From an uncultured Acidobacteriota bacterium (lineage in GTDB: Bacteria; Acidobacteriota; CAIWXX01), in NCBI GenBank assembly GCA_903916735.1, contig CAIWXX010000065.1, forward strand, positions 1 through 46,306: 46,306 nt of DNA, written 5' to 3'. This document shows positions 1 through 7,499 of this stretch, piece after piece. The notes under the pieces are model-generated. The model was not told where the DNA came from. It searched no databases and worked only from the letters and a program-made list of their open reading frames with translations. Made by a program: the position numbers and the translations under genes. Numbering within the stretch: the first letter of the stretch is position 1; the number at the start of each line of letters is the position of its first letter.

Positions 1-1
1 C

Positions 2-331
2 AAATCACCCCTTAATCGCGGCGGCAAACTGACGAAGCTCATGGAGAGAGATTTTGGCTCTGTTGAAGCCTGGGAGGCCGATTTCAAAGGGACAGGGAGT
101 ATGCGCGGAATCGGCTGGACAATCCTTTATCAGGATAATGTCACAGGCAGGCTCTTCAATCAGTGGATCAACGAGCATGATGGAGGGCACCCGGCCGGTT
201 GCACTCCGATTTTGATTCTCGACGTCTTTGAACATGCTTTCATGATCGACTATGGACTGAAGCGTGCCGATTACATCGCTGCATTCTTCAAGAATATCCG
301 GTGGGATTCCACCGAGACGCGCGCCAAATAA
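2..331 (+). CDS. Fe/Mn superoxide dismutase, C-terminal part (5' end outside window)
   Basis: Superoxide dismutase converts superoxide to peroxide and oxygen. The frame is open from base 2 with no stop, so the gene begins upstream; about 109 C-terminal codons are visible. They carry the C-terminal alpha/beta domain of the Fe/Mn family: an internal GWTIL-type strand, then DVFEHAF, which supplies the Asp and His metal ligands, then the RADYIAAFF helix and the terminal NIRW segment that normally closes the enzyme. The ATG at 41 lies inside the domain and is not the real start. Metal choice cannot be decided without the N-terminal half. No signal peptide can be judged. A stem-loop follows about 70 bases after the stop. 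Confidence 0.85.
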   Translation, partial: KSPLNRGGKLTKLMERDFGSVEAWEADFKGTGSMRGIGWTILYQDNVTGRLFNQWINEHDGGHPAGCTPILILDVFEHAFMIDYGLKRADYIAAFFKNIRWDSTETRAK

Positions 332-398
332 GATCCTTCAGAATCGATTGCCGGAGGGCGAGATCCACTTGCCCGATCGGCGATAAGGACCCTGAATA

Positions 399-430
399 AA
401 GGGCTGATCAGAAAGAGGTCAGCCCTTCTT
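399..430 (+). terminator. Stem-loop terminator after the SOD gene
   Basis: A perfect 9-bp stem (AAGGGCTGA / TCAGCCCTT) with an 11-base loop is followed by a pyrimidine-rich CTTC tail. The T-run is weak, so termination efficiency is uncertain. Position 70 bases after the SOD stop fits an end-of-transcript signal. Confidence 0.6.
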
Positions 431-456
431 CGATTCCACACACGATCCCGGTGCAT

Positions 457-687
457 CCTAACCCTGGCGGAGCCAGAACCAAAGACGGTGGCCGCATCAC
501 AGAGGGACTCCAGACCTCTCAGGGAGCCGGGAAGGGAGGAATGCAGGAATGGAAAGTAGTGTGCCGGCAATGGTCGGTTCGTTCCTGGTTTCCTTACTTC
601 CTACATTCCTGAGAGGTTCGGATGGGATTTTGCATATTCCGAAGAACTTGCCATTTCGCGTCGACATTTCGCCGTTGAGACACTAAG
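457..687 (+). repeat. Dispersed palindromic intergenic repeat, copy A
   Basis: About 230 bases that recur in inverted orientation at 10000-10302. The centre is a long imperfect palindrome (514-617) with arms of about 36 bases beginning ACCTCTCAGG and ending CCTGAGAGGT, around a core containing GTGCCGGCAATG. To its right is one unit of about 72 bases (from GAGGTTCGGATGGG to GACACTAAG); copy B has two such units in tandem. No transposase frame is present, so this is either a non-autonomous MITE-like element or a REP-type structural repeat. Confidence 0.8.
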
Positions 688-813
688 AATACTTTCGGGT
701 TGGTGATGCATTGGTGGCTGCAGACGAGCCGATGGCTCGTGCGTAGTCTCTCGCCCAATCGGTTTCTTCTGCGATTCGGCGGGAAGTTGATTTCCCTAAG
801 CAGAATTCTTTAT

Positions 814-896
814 TGGTGCCGAAGGGGGGACTCGAACCCCCACGGTTGCCCACACGCCCCTCAAACGTGCGCGTCTGCCAGTTCCGCCACTTCGGC
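814..896 (-). tRNA. tRNA-Leu (anticodon GAG)
   Basis: Read on the minus strand it folds as a class II tRNA. The acceptor stem GCCGAAG/CTTCGGC is followed by the discriminator A and an encoded CCA. The anticodon stem CACGT/GCGTG closes the loop TTGAGGG, giving anticodon GAG. The T-arm is GGGGG-TTCGAGT-CCCCC, and there is an extended variable region as expected for leucine. Including CCA it is 83 bases. Confidence 0.95.
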
Positions 897-910
897 ACGA
901 ATCGAGTGAT

Positions 911-938
911 ATTGTACACGAGAATGCGGCTTTTTCAA
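911..938 (-). promoter_or_regulatory. Sigma-70-type promoter for tRNA-Leu
   Basis: On the minus strand TTGAAA (938-933) and TACAAT (916-911) are separated by 16 bases. The -10 box ends about 15 bases before the tRNA 5' end, so the transcript would start almost at the mature tRNA. Box quality and position both support it. Confidence 0.6.
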
Positions 939-984
939 CCATCTTGAAATTTCAGGCCGTGCCCTGAATTTGAGACGGAGAATT

Positions 985-1117
985 CGACGCAAAAGATGCG
1001 AAGATAAGAAGACGCACAAAGGGCAGTGACAAGGAACAGAAATTCTTTGACCTACATTTCCACCCTTTTCCGTGTCTGTGTGTTTCTCATTTTCTTTGCG
1101 CCTTCGCGTTGGCTCCT
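985..1117. repeat. Imperfect inverted CGCAAAG/GCGAAG-type repeat in an intergenic region
   Basis: The left arm has GACGCAAAAGATGCGAAG and GACGCACAAAGG. The right arm, read on the opposite strand, has AACGCGAAGGCGCAAAG. They are about 70 bases apart. A related run (AACGCAAAGACGC) sits at about 37564. No coding frame is credible between 897 and 1215. Function unknown; it may simply be a dispersed low-complexity motif. Confidence 0.35.
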
Positions 1118-1215
1118 TTTGTAGGCCCCGAGGAAAGATCTCAAATGAGGACATTACAGGCTTTCAGGGCGACTCATCGGGAATGGAGCGAATCAACAAA
1201 GGAGTGCCGGTGAAT

Positions 1216-2061
1216 TCACCTGCTCAATATTCGTTTAATCGTCTTGAGCGCCGGAGAACTATTTCTCCGCCTTGAGATCGTACAGGCAATCATGCCGAGA
1301 TGCCGGTAAAGAGGTGCCAGGCCTGGTGCGGACGAATCAATCGTCGCGAGATGCTTCCGGACAGTTTCCACATCGGCACGGGCAATGGGCCCGGTCAGGG
1401 CATCTGCTGTCTCGCGGGAAACAAGATTGGAAACCGTCCTGGTGATCAAAGGCGAGAGCATCCTTCTGGCGCCGGCGCGAGGAAAGCCACAAAGCTGCAG
1501 CAATCGTATGCCCGCTTCAAAAAGAGCCACCTGATACCCACTAACCATGACGGCCGCCAGATGGTAAAGAACTTTATCTCGGCCTCGGAGTGTCTTCATA
1601 TGCGATCTCAGGGCTCGACTAAGAGAGCGGGCTGCTCTTTGCGCCGCCTGATCGCCTTCGAAATAAAAGGTCGTCTCATGGAAAAGAGACGGGGGCGGCG
1701 TTTGAAGAGAAAACGTCTGTAGTGGATGAAATGACCCGACGGCGGCCCCAGCCCGGCGCAGCGGCGACAGGATATCGCTTGTCAGTATGCCGCTGCAATG
1801 CAGAAAGACCCGGCCTTGAAGCGATGACCCCGAGTTTGCTATTTTATCTACAATTGTAGCAATTTCATCATCCCTCGTCGTTATGAGAATGAGATCGGCC
1901 GTTTGTACGATGCGGGCCGGTTCCGTCTCTTGCCGAACGGGTAGAGCCCGTCTCCTCCGGCGGACTCCGACGGCGACAAGATCCAGCTTTTGATGGATGC
2001 AAGCCCGGATGAGCGCGCCCCCGAGTCGCCCTGGGCCGATGATCGCAATCCTATGCCGCAT
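1216..2061 (-). CDS. Rossmann-fold / DUF2520 domain protein
   Basis: 281 residues. The N-terminus is a nucleotide-binding Rossmann fold beginning RIAIIGPGRLGGAL (GxGxxG-type loop, residues 4-17), followed by LILITTRDDEI and HCSGIL at the positions used by NADP-dependent F420 oxidoreductase-like and pyrroline-carboxylate reductase-like proteins. The region from about residue 140 is the helical DUF2520 domain, with GSFHPLQTF at the junction. The family is widespread and its substrate is not established; oxidoreductase activity is inferred from fold only. The gene is divergent from csrA, with about 150 bases between them that must hold both promoters. Length is usual for the family. Confidence 0.8.
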   Translation of the reverse strand: MRHRIAIIGPGRLGGALIRACIHQKLDLVAVGVRRRRRALPVRQETEPARIVQTADLILITTRDDEIATIVDKIANSGSSLQGRVFLHCSGILTSDILSPLRRAGAAVGSFHPLQTFSLQTPPPSLFHETTFYFEGDQAAQRAARSLSRALRSHMKTLRGRDKVLYHLAAVMVSGYQVALFEAGIRLLQLCGFPRAGARRMLSPLITRTVSNLVSRETADALTGPIARADVETVRKHLATIDSSAPGLAPLYRHLGMIACTISRRRNSSPALKTIKRILSR

Positions 2062-2209
2062 GAATTTGCATTAACTATAGTCTTCTCAGAAAGTCACAGC
2101 AAGAGCGGCTGGGGCACCGCAGAGCTGGAGGCGCTGCGGAAAGCCTTTCTTTCCTTTGATAATCGCTTTTCAGAGTGTTCTACGATATAATCACGAGAAG
2201 GCGCTATCA

Positions 2210-2446
2210 ATGCTGATATTTCACCGCAAGAAGGAAGAGAAAATCATTATCGGAAACGAAATCGAAGTGCAAATTTTGGCGATCCGTGGTGGACAGGTTC
2301 AGATTGGAATCAAGGCTCCTCAACATATTTCGGTTTATCGAAATGAAGTCTATGAAGCCATCCGGCGCGAAAACGCGGCGGCTGTTCGATCACAGATTCC
2401 CGATGTTAGCGCTCTGAAACTCCTGAGCCGCAAACTGCAATCCTGA
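2210..2446 (+). CDS. csrA: Carbon storage regulator CsrA
   Basis: 78-residue RNA-binding translational regulator. It follows the family pattern throughout: MLIFHRKKEEKIIIG at the start, then IEVQILAI, GGQVQIGIKAP and VYRNEVYEAI, which form the five beta strands and the RNA-contacting Arg; the usual VHREEI appears here as VYRNEV. About 20 extra residues follow the core, which is common outside gammaproteobacteria. The ATG at 2210 is chosen because the family starts exactly there and GAGAAGG lies 10 bases upstream; a longer frame from 2156 is not supported. A TATAAT at 2186-2191 could be the -10 box but would leave a leader of only about 12 bases. Likely target: the fliC leader at 7280-7315. 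Confidence 0.95.
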   Translation: MLIFHRKKEEKIIIGNEIEVQILAIRGGQVQIGIKAPQHISVYRNEVYEAIRRENAAAVRSQIPDVSALKLLSRKLQS

Positions 2447-2451
2447 TCGGC

Positions 2452-3381
2452 ATGGAGATCCTCCCGATTACCCGTTTCACAAGCCGGCAGCTAGCGGAAG
2501 TACAGCAGGAGGAAATTGCGCGATGGAAGAGCCTCTTCGACTGGGATTTCTCATCAAGTGCGGGCCTCATCTCGTCGGCTCTTGATCACGGCCTTTTCGG
2601 TGGAAAGGCGCTGATCGTATCCGGCAAGCCCGTCGGCTACTGTTTTCTCATTTGTGATTCCGGGCGTGCCATATTCGGATCATTTTTCTTGATACCAGGC
2701 GCCGCTGAAAGGAAGCATGCAGTCGCTCTTCTCAGAGCTTCCGTGAGTGATGTACTCGTCGATCCTTCCATCCTTCGAGTTGAAGTGCAGCTGCCTGCCG
2801 CCGACCAGGAAATTCTCACGGAGGTTCTTGGCGAGTACGGTTTTAGGTCATTCCCGAGAATTTTCATGAGCCGGGAGCTCCCTGGGGATCCTCGCTGGGA
2901 AATCCCTCCTGACCATGAAATCCAAACATGGGGCCCATCGCAACTCGGGCCTTCGTCCGAGCTACTTGAAATGGCATACCGTGACAAGGTCGATCGCCAC
3001 ATCCATGTTCAATATGCATCCGTCTCCGGATGCCAGCAGTTCCTCAGCGATCTGCTCCGACACCCCGGCTGTGGAATATTTGATCCGCGGATCTCCCTGG
3101 CCACCATCCACCGGCCGACAGGCCGGCTGAGTGCCTTCCTCATCGGCTCTCGGGTTTCGCCTCGCATGGCTCATCTTCCGCAGGTGGCTGTCCATCCCGA
3201 CTTCAACGGGCGCGGCATCGGCCGCTCCCTCATGGCCGAATTCATGCATCGCTCGGAATCAGCCGGATATCAGAGCATCTCCCTGAACGTGACGGAAACA
3301 AACGAGCATGCCTTGCGTCTCTACCGAGGAATCGGCCTTCGCGACTCCTACCGCTTCAACGCCTTTCAGATTCAACGATAG
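2452..3381 (+). CDS. GNAT-family N-acetyltransferase, double-length
   Basis: 309 residues, beginning 6 bases after the csrA stop, so probably cotranscribed. The C-terminal half is a clear GNAT domain: VAVHPDFNGRGIGRSL is the acetyl-CoA pyrophosphate-binding motif (V..xxRGxGxG/A type), followed by SISLNVTETNEHALRLYRGIGL, the usual strand-helix pair. The N-terminal half looks like a second, degenerate GNAT-like domain, giving the two-domain architecture of mycothiol-synthase-like and other tandem GNATs. Substrate unknown. The csrA linkage does not point to a known pathway. Confidence 0.8.
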   Translation: MEILPITRFTSRQLAEVQQEEIARWKSLFDWDFSSSAGLISSALDHGLFGGKALIVSGKPVGYCFLICDSGRAIFGSFFLIPGAAERKHAVALLRASVSDVLVDPSILRVEVQLPAADQEILTEVLGEYGFRSFPRIFMSRELPGDPRWEIPPDHEIQTWGPSQLGPSSELLEMAYRDKVDRHIHVQYASVSGCQQFLSDLLRHPGCGIFDPRISLATIHRPTGRLSAFLIGSRVSPRMAHLPQVAVHPDFNGRGIGRSLMAEFMHRSESAGYQSISLNVTETNEHALRLYRGIGLRDSYRFNAFQIQR

Positions 3382-3477
3382 CCGCGAGTATTCAATTCAC
3401 GCTTTCACGCCGCTGTTTCTCTTCATTATCTCCCCAAGAGATCCCGACTTCGGCGCCGTCCGTGCTGCTCGATGAGC

Positions 3478-3903
3478 TCAGCCCTGATGTTGGAAATCGT
3501 GAGAATCACCATCGAGCCGGCCGTCACGATAGGCGGTCACTGCCTTTTTCCCGCTCGCCAGGGATTGTCCTTGTGCGAGTGAATTCTCTTTGAACTTCTC
3601 GAGATGCTCACGGCATCTGGCAAAATTGGTCAGGATTGTGGATGTGAGTTGCCGCACGCGATCTCGCGTGCCGATGATTTCAGCCGGCAGAGCCACTCCT
3701 CCCACGATCTCGACACCGATCTTGCAATCAATTTCTTGAATTTTTTTCAGAAGCGGTTCGCATTGAGCCATCGACTCTGCGAGATCCGAAGGCCGTCGAG
3801 TTCCGGCCAGATGAATCTGCCGGTCGGAAAGCAGCGCCAGGCTCTCCAGCTCGGCCAGCAAATCCTGGTAGAGGGCGTCCAGCCGGCCGGCGACAGCAGC
3901 CAT
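3478..3903 (-). CDS. FliT/FlgN-like flagellar export chaperone (putative)
   Basis: About 141 residues, almost wholly helical with heptad-like leucines, and ending in an ASGKKAVTAYRDG segment like the C-terminus of FlgN-type chaperones. It is the last gene of the fliC-flaG-fliD-fliS cluster, 30 bases after fliS, the place usually held by fliT. FliT binds the cap protein FliD and FlgN binds hook-filament junction proteins; which client applies here cannot be read from the sequence. I take ATG at 3903; an in-frame TTG at 3909 is possible. Similarity is weak, so the call leans on position. Confidence 0.55.
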   Translation of the reverse strand: MAAVAGRLDALYQDLLAELESLALLSDRQIHLAGTRRPSDLAESMAQCEPLLKKIQEIDCKIGVEIVGGVALPAEIIGTRDRVRQLTSTILTNFARCREHLEKFKENSLAQGQSLASGKKAVTAYRDGRLDGDSHDFQHQG

Positions 3904-3933
3904 CCTCAATCCCGCCCAAACCCCGCCATTTTG

Positions 3934-4455
3934 TTATCCAAACAATTCGAGTTGCGGGCGTTCCGCTGCCGGCTGCGCGCGGAAGGTGGGAGTTGAAGGC
4001 GGTCTGTATTGCAAGGGAGGAGCAGAAGCTGGAGCCGCCGGGGCAGAAGCTTGAACCTGAGCAGCAGCGCTTTCCCGCGGCGGATTCTTGGCGACCTGCG
4101 CCCACGCATCACGGATCGGCTGTATAAGATTGATAAGTTCAGTGCAGGGTGCCGGATCGAGGTGAAAACTGGCCTCGAGCGCTCTCTGGCCCATGTACGC
4201 ATACAGAGCGTCCATGTGAGTCGTGAAACCGCCGCCTTGTTCACGATTGAGACTTGCGCGGAGCTCTCCGATGATGGCTAGAAACCGGTCGATCCTCTCA
4301 GCCTTGAGAGGTATATCCCGCCTCACGATCGCCTGTTGCGCCTCGCGCAGGAATCGTACCGCTCCATCGAACAACATGACTAGAAGCTCGATCTTGTTGA
4401 CCGTTTCAACTTCTATTCTGCGATATTGTTCCGTTGCCAGAGCCATGGCGTTCAT
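3934..4455 (-). CDS. fliS: Flagellin export chaperone FliS
   Basis: About 173 residues. FliS binds the disordered C-terminus of newly made flagellin in the cytoplasm and delivers it to the flagellar export gate. The body matches the family: an ATEQYRRIEVETV start, KIELLVMLFDGAVRFL in helix 1-2, LNREQGGG, then the MDALYAYMGQRALEA region. It carries an Ala/Pro/Gln-rich C-terminal tail of about 45 residues beyond the helical bundle, longer than most FliS. ATG at 4455 is preferred because a G-rich ribosome-binding site lies just upstream; an in-frame TTG at 4473 would put that site inside the gene. It follows fliD by 21 bases. Confidence 0.92.
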   Translation of the reverse strand: MNAMALATEQYRRIEVETVNKIELLVMLFDGAVRFLREAQQAIVRRDIPLKAERIDRFLAIIGELRASLNREQGGGFTTHMDALYAYMGQRALEASFHLDPAPCTELINLIQPIRDAWAQVAKNPPRESAAAQVQASAPAAPASAPPLQYRPPSTPTFRAQPAAERPQLELFG

Positions 4456-4476
4456 GGAGTAACCCCCCCTCAAGTC

Positions 4477-5844
4477 TTATGCTGATTGCAAGTTGGTCAG
4501 CATGGTCGTGTAGCTGTTGTATTGACTCATGAGCTGATCGACTGCAGCAAATTGCTGTACGAGAGCCTTTCGGGAAACATCGATCTGCTGCTGCAGATCC
4601 AGGATCTGTGTCGTGAACGCATTGACGGAGTTGTCGAAATTCTCCCTGGTCTTTGTCATGATGCCATCGGATGCAGTGAGGGAATTAATCGATGAAACCA
4701 GCTTTCCGAAGACACCATCCGTGCTCTCCGTCCCCTGAAACAGCTTTTGAACATCGGCCGGATTACTGTCAATCGAATCGGAGAATTTGGTCGAGTCGAG
4801 GACAAGATTGCCGGTTTGATCGAACGTGATCCCCACCTCGGAGAGGCGCGAAAATGTTCCGCCGACACCCACTTCGTCCCGCAGATTGCCACGGATGACG
4901 CTCATCGATGTACGCAGAACGGCCTCACCCGACAGCGGTCCGGGTTCGTTCGTCGATGTCCCGATTGTGTATTCCGCGTTGACGTAGCTGGCGAGATCGT
5001 TATAGGTCGAAATAAAATCCTGAACCTTGGAAAGAATGCTGCTTGTATCCCGTGATACATCCAATGTATGTGTATTCGACGAATCTTCTTTTAATAGACT
5101 CAGCGTCACACCCGGCAAGGCGTCTGTGACCGTATTGGTAGCCCGCTGTATCGTCAAGCCATCGATGACAACTTCCGAATTCTTCGCGTTGACGGTATTG
5201 TCGTCGGCGGTGTTCCCGGAAATTCCATCGTGATTTGTGTCTGTAAAGGCCACCCCACTCCCGCCGGTCAAGTTGTTGCTCGAAATTGTAAAGGCGTTCG
5301 CTGTTCCTGAGCTCTTCCCATTCAGGACCAGCTTGAAAGCACCGTTTCCAGTGTCCACCACGCTGGCCATCACTCCAATATTGCTCGTTGAATTGATCTG
5401 ATCGGCAAAATCCTGAAGAGTTGTCGACTCGGAGATCGTTATCGTTTTGCCGCCGATGACTATTGAGCCGCCGGTCGCGACGACATCGTCAACTGAGCCG
5501 AATGTCGACGAGCTGACGGTTGTTTGCGACGCGGCCAGGCTATTGACCCGGATCGTATGATTCGCGACGGGTGCGCTTTCAGTCGAGGATGCCGTGAAGA
5601 CCGATGTCGCCGATGAACTGGCGGTTGTACCGAGAAACAGAAGCGAGGAATTAACCTGTTGAGCCTTGCTCTTGACCGAATCGATTCTGGTCTGGAAGGT
5701 TTTCAGCGATGAGATTTTGTTCTGGATGCTGTTTTGTTCTTGCTGAGCGAGTGTGATCGGCTGGCTTTGGACTTGAATGAGAGTGGTAATGATGGAATTG
5801 AAGTCGATGTTATTGAAGCCGCTGAGTGTAATCGGTGTCGACAT
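4477..5844 (-). CDS. fliD: Flagellar filament cap protein FliD
   Basis: About 455 residues. FliD forms the cap on the growing filament tip and guides flagellin assembly. The N-terminal FliD_N domain starts ITLSGFNNIDFNSII and runs to about residue 110, with LRVN/SLAASQT-type strands; a flagellin_IN-like repeat follows around 120-200 (SIVIGGKTITISESTTLQDF). The C-terminal FliD_C domain ends in a helical segment (residues about 400-455) with the coiled-coil pattern expected for the leg. Cysteine-free and Ser/Thr-rich, as usual for filament proteins. ATG at 5844 is chosen over an in-frame TTG at 5850 because GAGG lies at proper distance. A strong stem-loop sits just upstream. Confidence 0.95.
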   Translation of the reverse strand: MSTPITLSGFNNIDFNSIITTLIQVQSQPITLAQQEQNSIQNKISSLKTFQTRIDSVKSKAQQVNSSLLFLGTTASSSATSVFTASSTESAPVANHTIRVNSLAASQTTVSSSTFGSVDDVVATGGSIVIGGKTITISESTTLQDFADQINSTSNIGVMASVVDTGNGAFKLVLNGKSSGTANAFTISSNNLTGGSGVAFTDTNHDGISGNTADDNTVNAKNSEVVIDGLTIQRATNTVTDALPGVTLSLLKEDSSNTHTLDVSRDTSSILSKVQDFISTYNDLASYVNAEYTIGTSTNEPGPLSGEAVLRTSMSVIRGNLRDEVGVGGTFSRLSEVGITFDQTGNLVLDSTKFSDSIDSNPADVQKLFQGTESTDGVFGKLVSSINSLTASDGIMTKTRENFDNSVNAFTTQILDLQQQIDVSRKALVQQFAAVDQLMSQYNSYTTMLTNLQSA

Positions 5845-5860
5845 GGTCAAGCCTCATATT

Positions 5861-5892
5861 GCGGAGAGACGGAAAAAACTCCGTCCCTCCGC
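5861..5892 (-). promoter_or_regulatory. Stem-loop between flaG and fliD
   Basis: A 13-position stem with one mismatch (GCGGAGGGACGGA / TCCGTCTCTCCGC on the minus strand) encloses a T-rich hexaloop. It lies 17 bases before the fliD start codon. The T-run is in the loop rather than after the stem, so it is not a classical terminator; it could stabilise an RNA end or set relative expression of flaG and fliD. Confidence 0.55.
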
Positions 5893-5926
5893 CCGGAAGT
5901 AGATGTGCTGATCTTAGCCGTCATCA

Positions 5927-6343
5927 CTAGATCCGTTTGTCGAGCAGTAGACCTGTTTGCGTTCTGAGCGACCGGGCCATTTTCACAATTTCTTCAGGTG
6001 GATATTGTTTGAGTATCTCCTGGGTTTTTGGATCTATCACCTTGACGATGATCTGGTTGAGGTCCTTATCGAGCTCGAAGCTCAGAATACTATCGTTCGA
6101 CTTCAGGATTCGTTCAACTTCCTTCGCGATCTGAGTCGGCGTTTGGTCCTGGCTGACAGGTGCTTCCGCCGTTTTCGGTGGAGCAGCAGTCTCGTCGACT
6201 TTACTGCTCGACGGGGATCCCGTTCCCTTGCCGGCAGCCTGACCCTTGACGGGCGTCTCCCTCTTGACGTCTTCAGCGCGACCGGGCGAGGTGGAGCTGA
6301 GACCTGGCAGGGGTTGGATTAACCCTCCAGTAATCATGTCCAT
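5927..6343 (-). CDS. flaG: FlaG-family flagellar protein
   Basis: 138 residues. FlaG proteins influence filament length in several bacteria; the mechanism is unsettled. The N-terminal 70 residues are Pro/Ser/Lys-rich and look disordered. The C-terminal FlaG domain (about 75-138) has the family pattern: LSFELDKDLNQIIVKVID followed by TQEILKQYPPEEIVKMA and a short helix. The gene lies between fliC and fliD, its normal company. Ribosome-binding site AAGGAGAAG precedes the ATG. Confidence 0.88.
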   Translation of the reverse strand: MDMITGGLIQPLPGLSSTSPGRAEDVKRETPVKGQAAGKGTGSPSSSKVDETAAPPKTAEAPVSQDQTPTQIAKEVERILKSNDSILSFELDKDLNQIIVKVIDPKTQEILKQYPPEEIVKMARSLRTQTGLLLDKRI

Positions 6344-6370
6344 CGCCTCTTCTCCTTACTGCCTCATGCA

Positions 6371-6398
6371 GGGAAACCGGCCTTACGGCCAGCTCCCC
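6371..6398 (-). terminator. Stem-loop after fliC (probable attenuating terminator)
   Basis: On the minus strand GGGGAGCTGGCC, a GTAA loop and GGCCGGTTTCCC pair along 12 positions including several G-T pairs. It begins about 24 bases after the fliC stop. It lacks a following T-run, so partial termination or 3'-end protection of a fliC-only transcript is more likely than full termination. That would explain excess flagellin over the downstream cap and chaperone proteins. Confidence 0.5.
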
Positions 6399-6421
6399 TT
6401 AGCATGGGATTAATTCGCGCT

Positions 6422-7273
6422 TTATCTCAAGAGAGCCAATACACCGCTGGATGATGTATTCGCCTGTGCCAGGGCTGCGAGGCCGCTCTGCGTCAGGATC
6501 GTAAACTTGGCCAAGTTCGACGACTCTGATGCGAAGTTCGCATCCCTGATGACGCTCTCGGCTGCCTGCGTGTTCGTGATCTGGCTCTTGACCAGGCTGA
6601 TAGCATAACCGAGTCTGTTCTGAGCTGAACCGTAAACGCCCTGAGCTACGCCCAATGTCCCAATAGCGTTGTTCACAGTGGCAATTGCCGCTTTGGCATT
6701 TGTAACAGCTGTGGCCTGATCTATGCCGGTGATTGTGGCGGAGCCAACTGCGTTGGCAATGCCGAGTCCTAGACCTGTTGAATCCAAAGCCTGGGCGCTT
6801 GTGAAGCTGACAACGGCTGCTGTTGCAGCGCCGCCGACAAACACGGATTGGGCACCCAGGAAGGTGCCACCTGTCTGAACGCTGGACTGTGTTGCTTCAC
6901 GCGTGATTTCTGTTTTGATTTCCTGGAATTCCTGGTCCAGAGTCGTACGATTGCCTTGGAATGTTCCAGACGCAGATTGTGCACCCAGGGTGGCCATGCG
7001 GTCGAGCAACAGGGAGATGTTGTTCAACGAAGAGTCGACGATCTGCAGTTTGCTCAAGCCTTCATTGGCGTTCCGTTCGCCCTGTGTAAATACGGAAACC
7101 GATGACCGATACGAGTTGGCGACGGCCAAGCCGGCTGCATCATCACCGGACTTATTGATGCGGTAGCCGCTCGACAGGCGTGCAAGGGTGTTGTTGAGTG
7201 AAACCTGGGTTAATGAAAGGGTAGCGTTCGCGGTCAGCGCCGCAATGTTGTTGACAACCGAAAAAGAGCCCAT
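6422..7273 (-). CDS. fliC: Flagellin
   Basis: 283 residues, the filament subunit. The N-terminal D0/D1 domain has the family signature (NNTLARLSSGYRINKSGDDAAGLAVA, residues about 27-52) and LQIVDSSLNNISLLLDRM; the C-terminal D1/D0 domain has AQNRLGYAISLVKSQITNTQAAESVIRDANFA and ends VLALLR. Only a short Ala/Gly/Thr-rich stretch separates them, so there is little or no D2/D3 outer domain: a minimal flagellin. Ribosome-binding site GGAGG is 6 bases before the ATG. The gene has a sigma-28-type promoter and a leader of about 125 bases with a CsrA hairpin. It heads the operon fliC-flaG-fliD-fliS-fliT-like. Confidence 0.97.
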   Translation of the reverse strand: MGSFSVVNNIAALTANATLSLTQVSLNNTLARLSSGYRINKSGDDAAGLAVANSYRSSVSVFTQGERNANEGLSKLQIVDSSLNNISLLLDRMATLGAQSASGTFQGNRTTLDQEFQEIKTEITREATQSSVQTGGTFLGAQSVFVGGAATAAVVSFTSAQALDSTGLGLGIANAVGSATITGIDQATAVTNAKAAIATVNNAIGTLGVAQGVYGSAQNRLGYAISLVKSQITNTQAAESVIRDANFASESSNLAKFTILTQSGLAALAQANTSSSGVLALLR

Positions 7274-7279
7274 TTTTTT

Positions 7280-7315
7280 CCTCCATGAAAACCGTGCCCG
7301 ACATCCATGTCGGAC
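7280..7315 (-). promoter_or_regulatory. CsrA-binding leader of fliC (hairpin plus ribosome-binding site)
   Basis: In the fliC leader a 7-bp stem (GTCCGAC / GTCGGGC, 7296-7315) presents the hexaloop ATGGAT. The run ACATGGATGT agrees closely with the selected CsrA target consensus RUACARGGAUGU, with GGA in the loop as required. A second GGA lies in the Shine-Dalgarno sequence (CATGGAGG, 7280-7286), about 20 bases away, a spacing suited to bridging by one CsrA dimer. Repression of flagellin translation by CsrA is known for the Bacillus hag leader; that it occurs here is inference. Confidence 0.7.
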
Positions 7316-7403
7316 TTCCTTTGTTTACTTCGACTTGGTTTGCTTTGATTGAGCGGCTCTGCTGCCTCTCACCTCCCTTTCTCTTTATTTCGTCCCACTG
7401 TGC

Positions 7404-7430
7404 TTATCGTCACTTTGGCCAATTACTTTA
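7404..7430 (-). promoter_or_regulatory. Sigma-28 (FliA)-type promoter of fliC
   Basis: Minus strand TAAAGTAA, 11 bases, GACGATAA, against the flagellar sigma-28 consensus TAAAGTTT-N11-GCCGATAA: 13 of 16 positions and exact spacing. Transcription would begin about 7397, giving a leader of about 125 bases before fliC. Confidence 0.85.
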
Positions 7431-7499
7431 GTCTCTTCTTAAGGAAGAGGCGGATTCTCCGAGCGAGTGGAATGTAAAGATGCCCTCGTTTTTGGTCGA

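Noticed and set aside
683-1154. Minus-strand frames of 78 and 97 codons across 683-1154
   Set aside because: They overlap the tRNA-Leu gene and repeat-like sequence and show no protein-like features.
1300-1722. Plus-strand 140-codon frame
   Set aside because: It is antisense to the DUF2520 gene, Arg/Lys-rich and without a domain; a shadow of the real gene.
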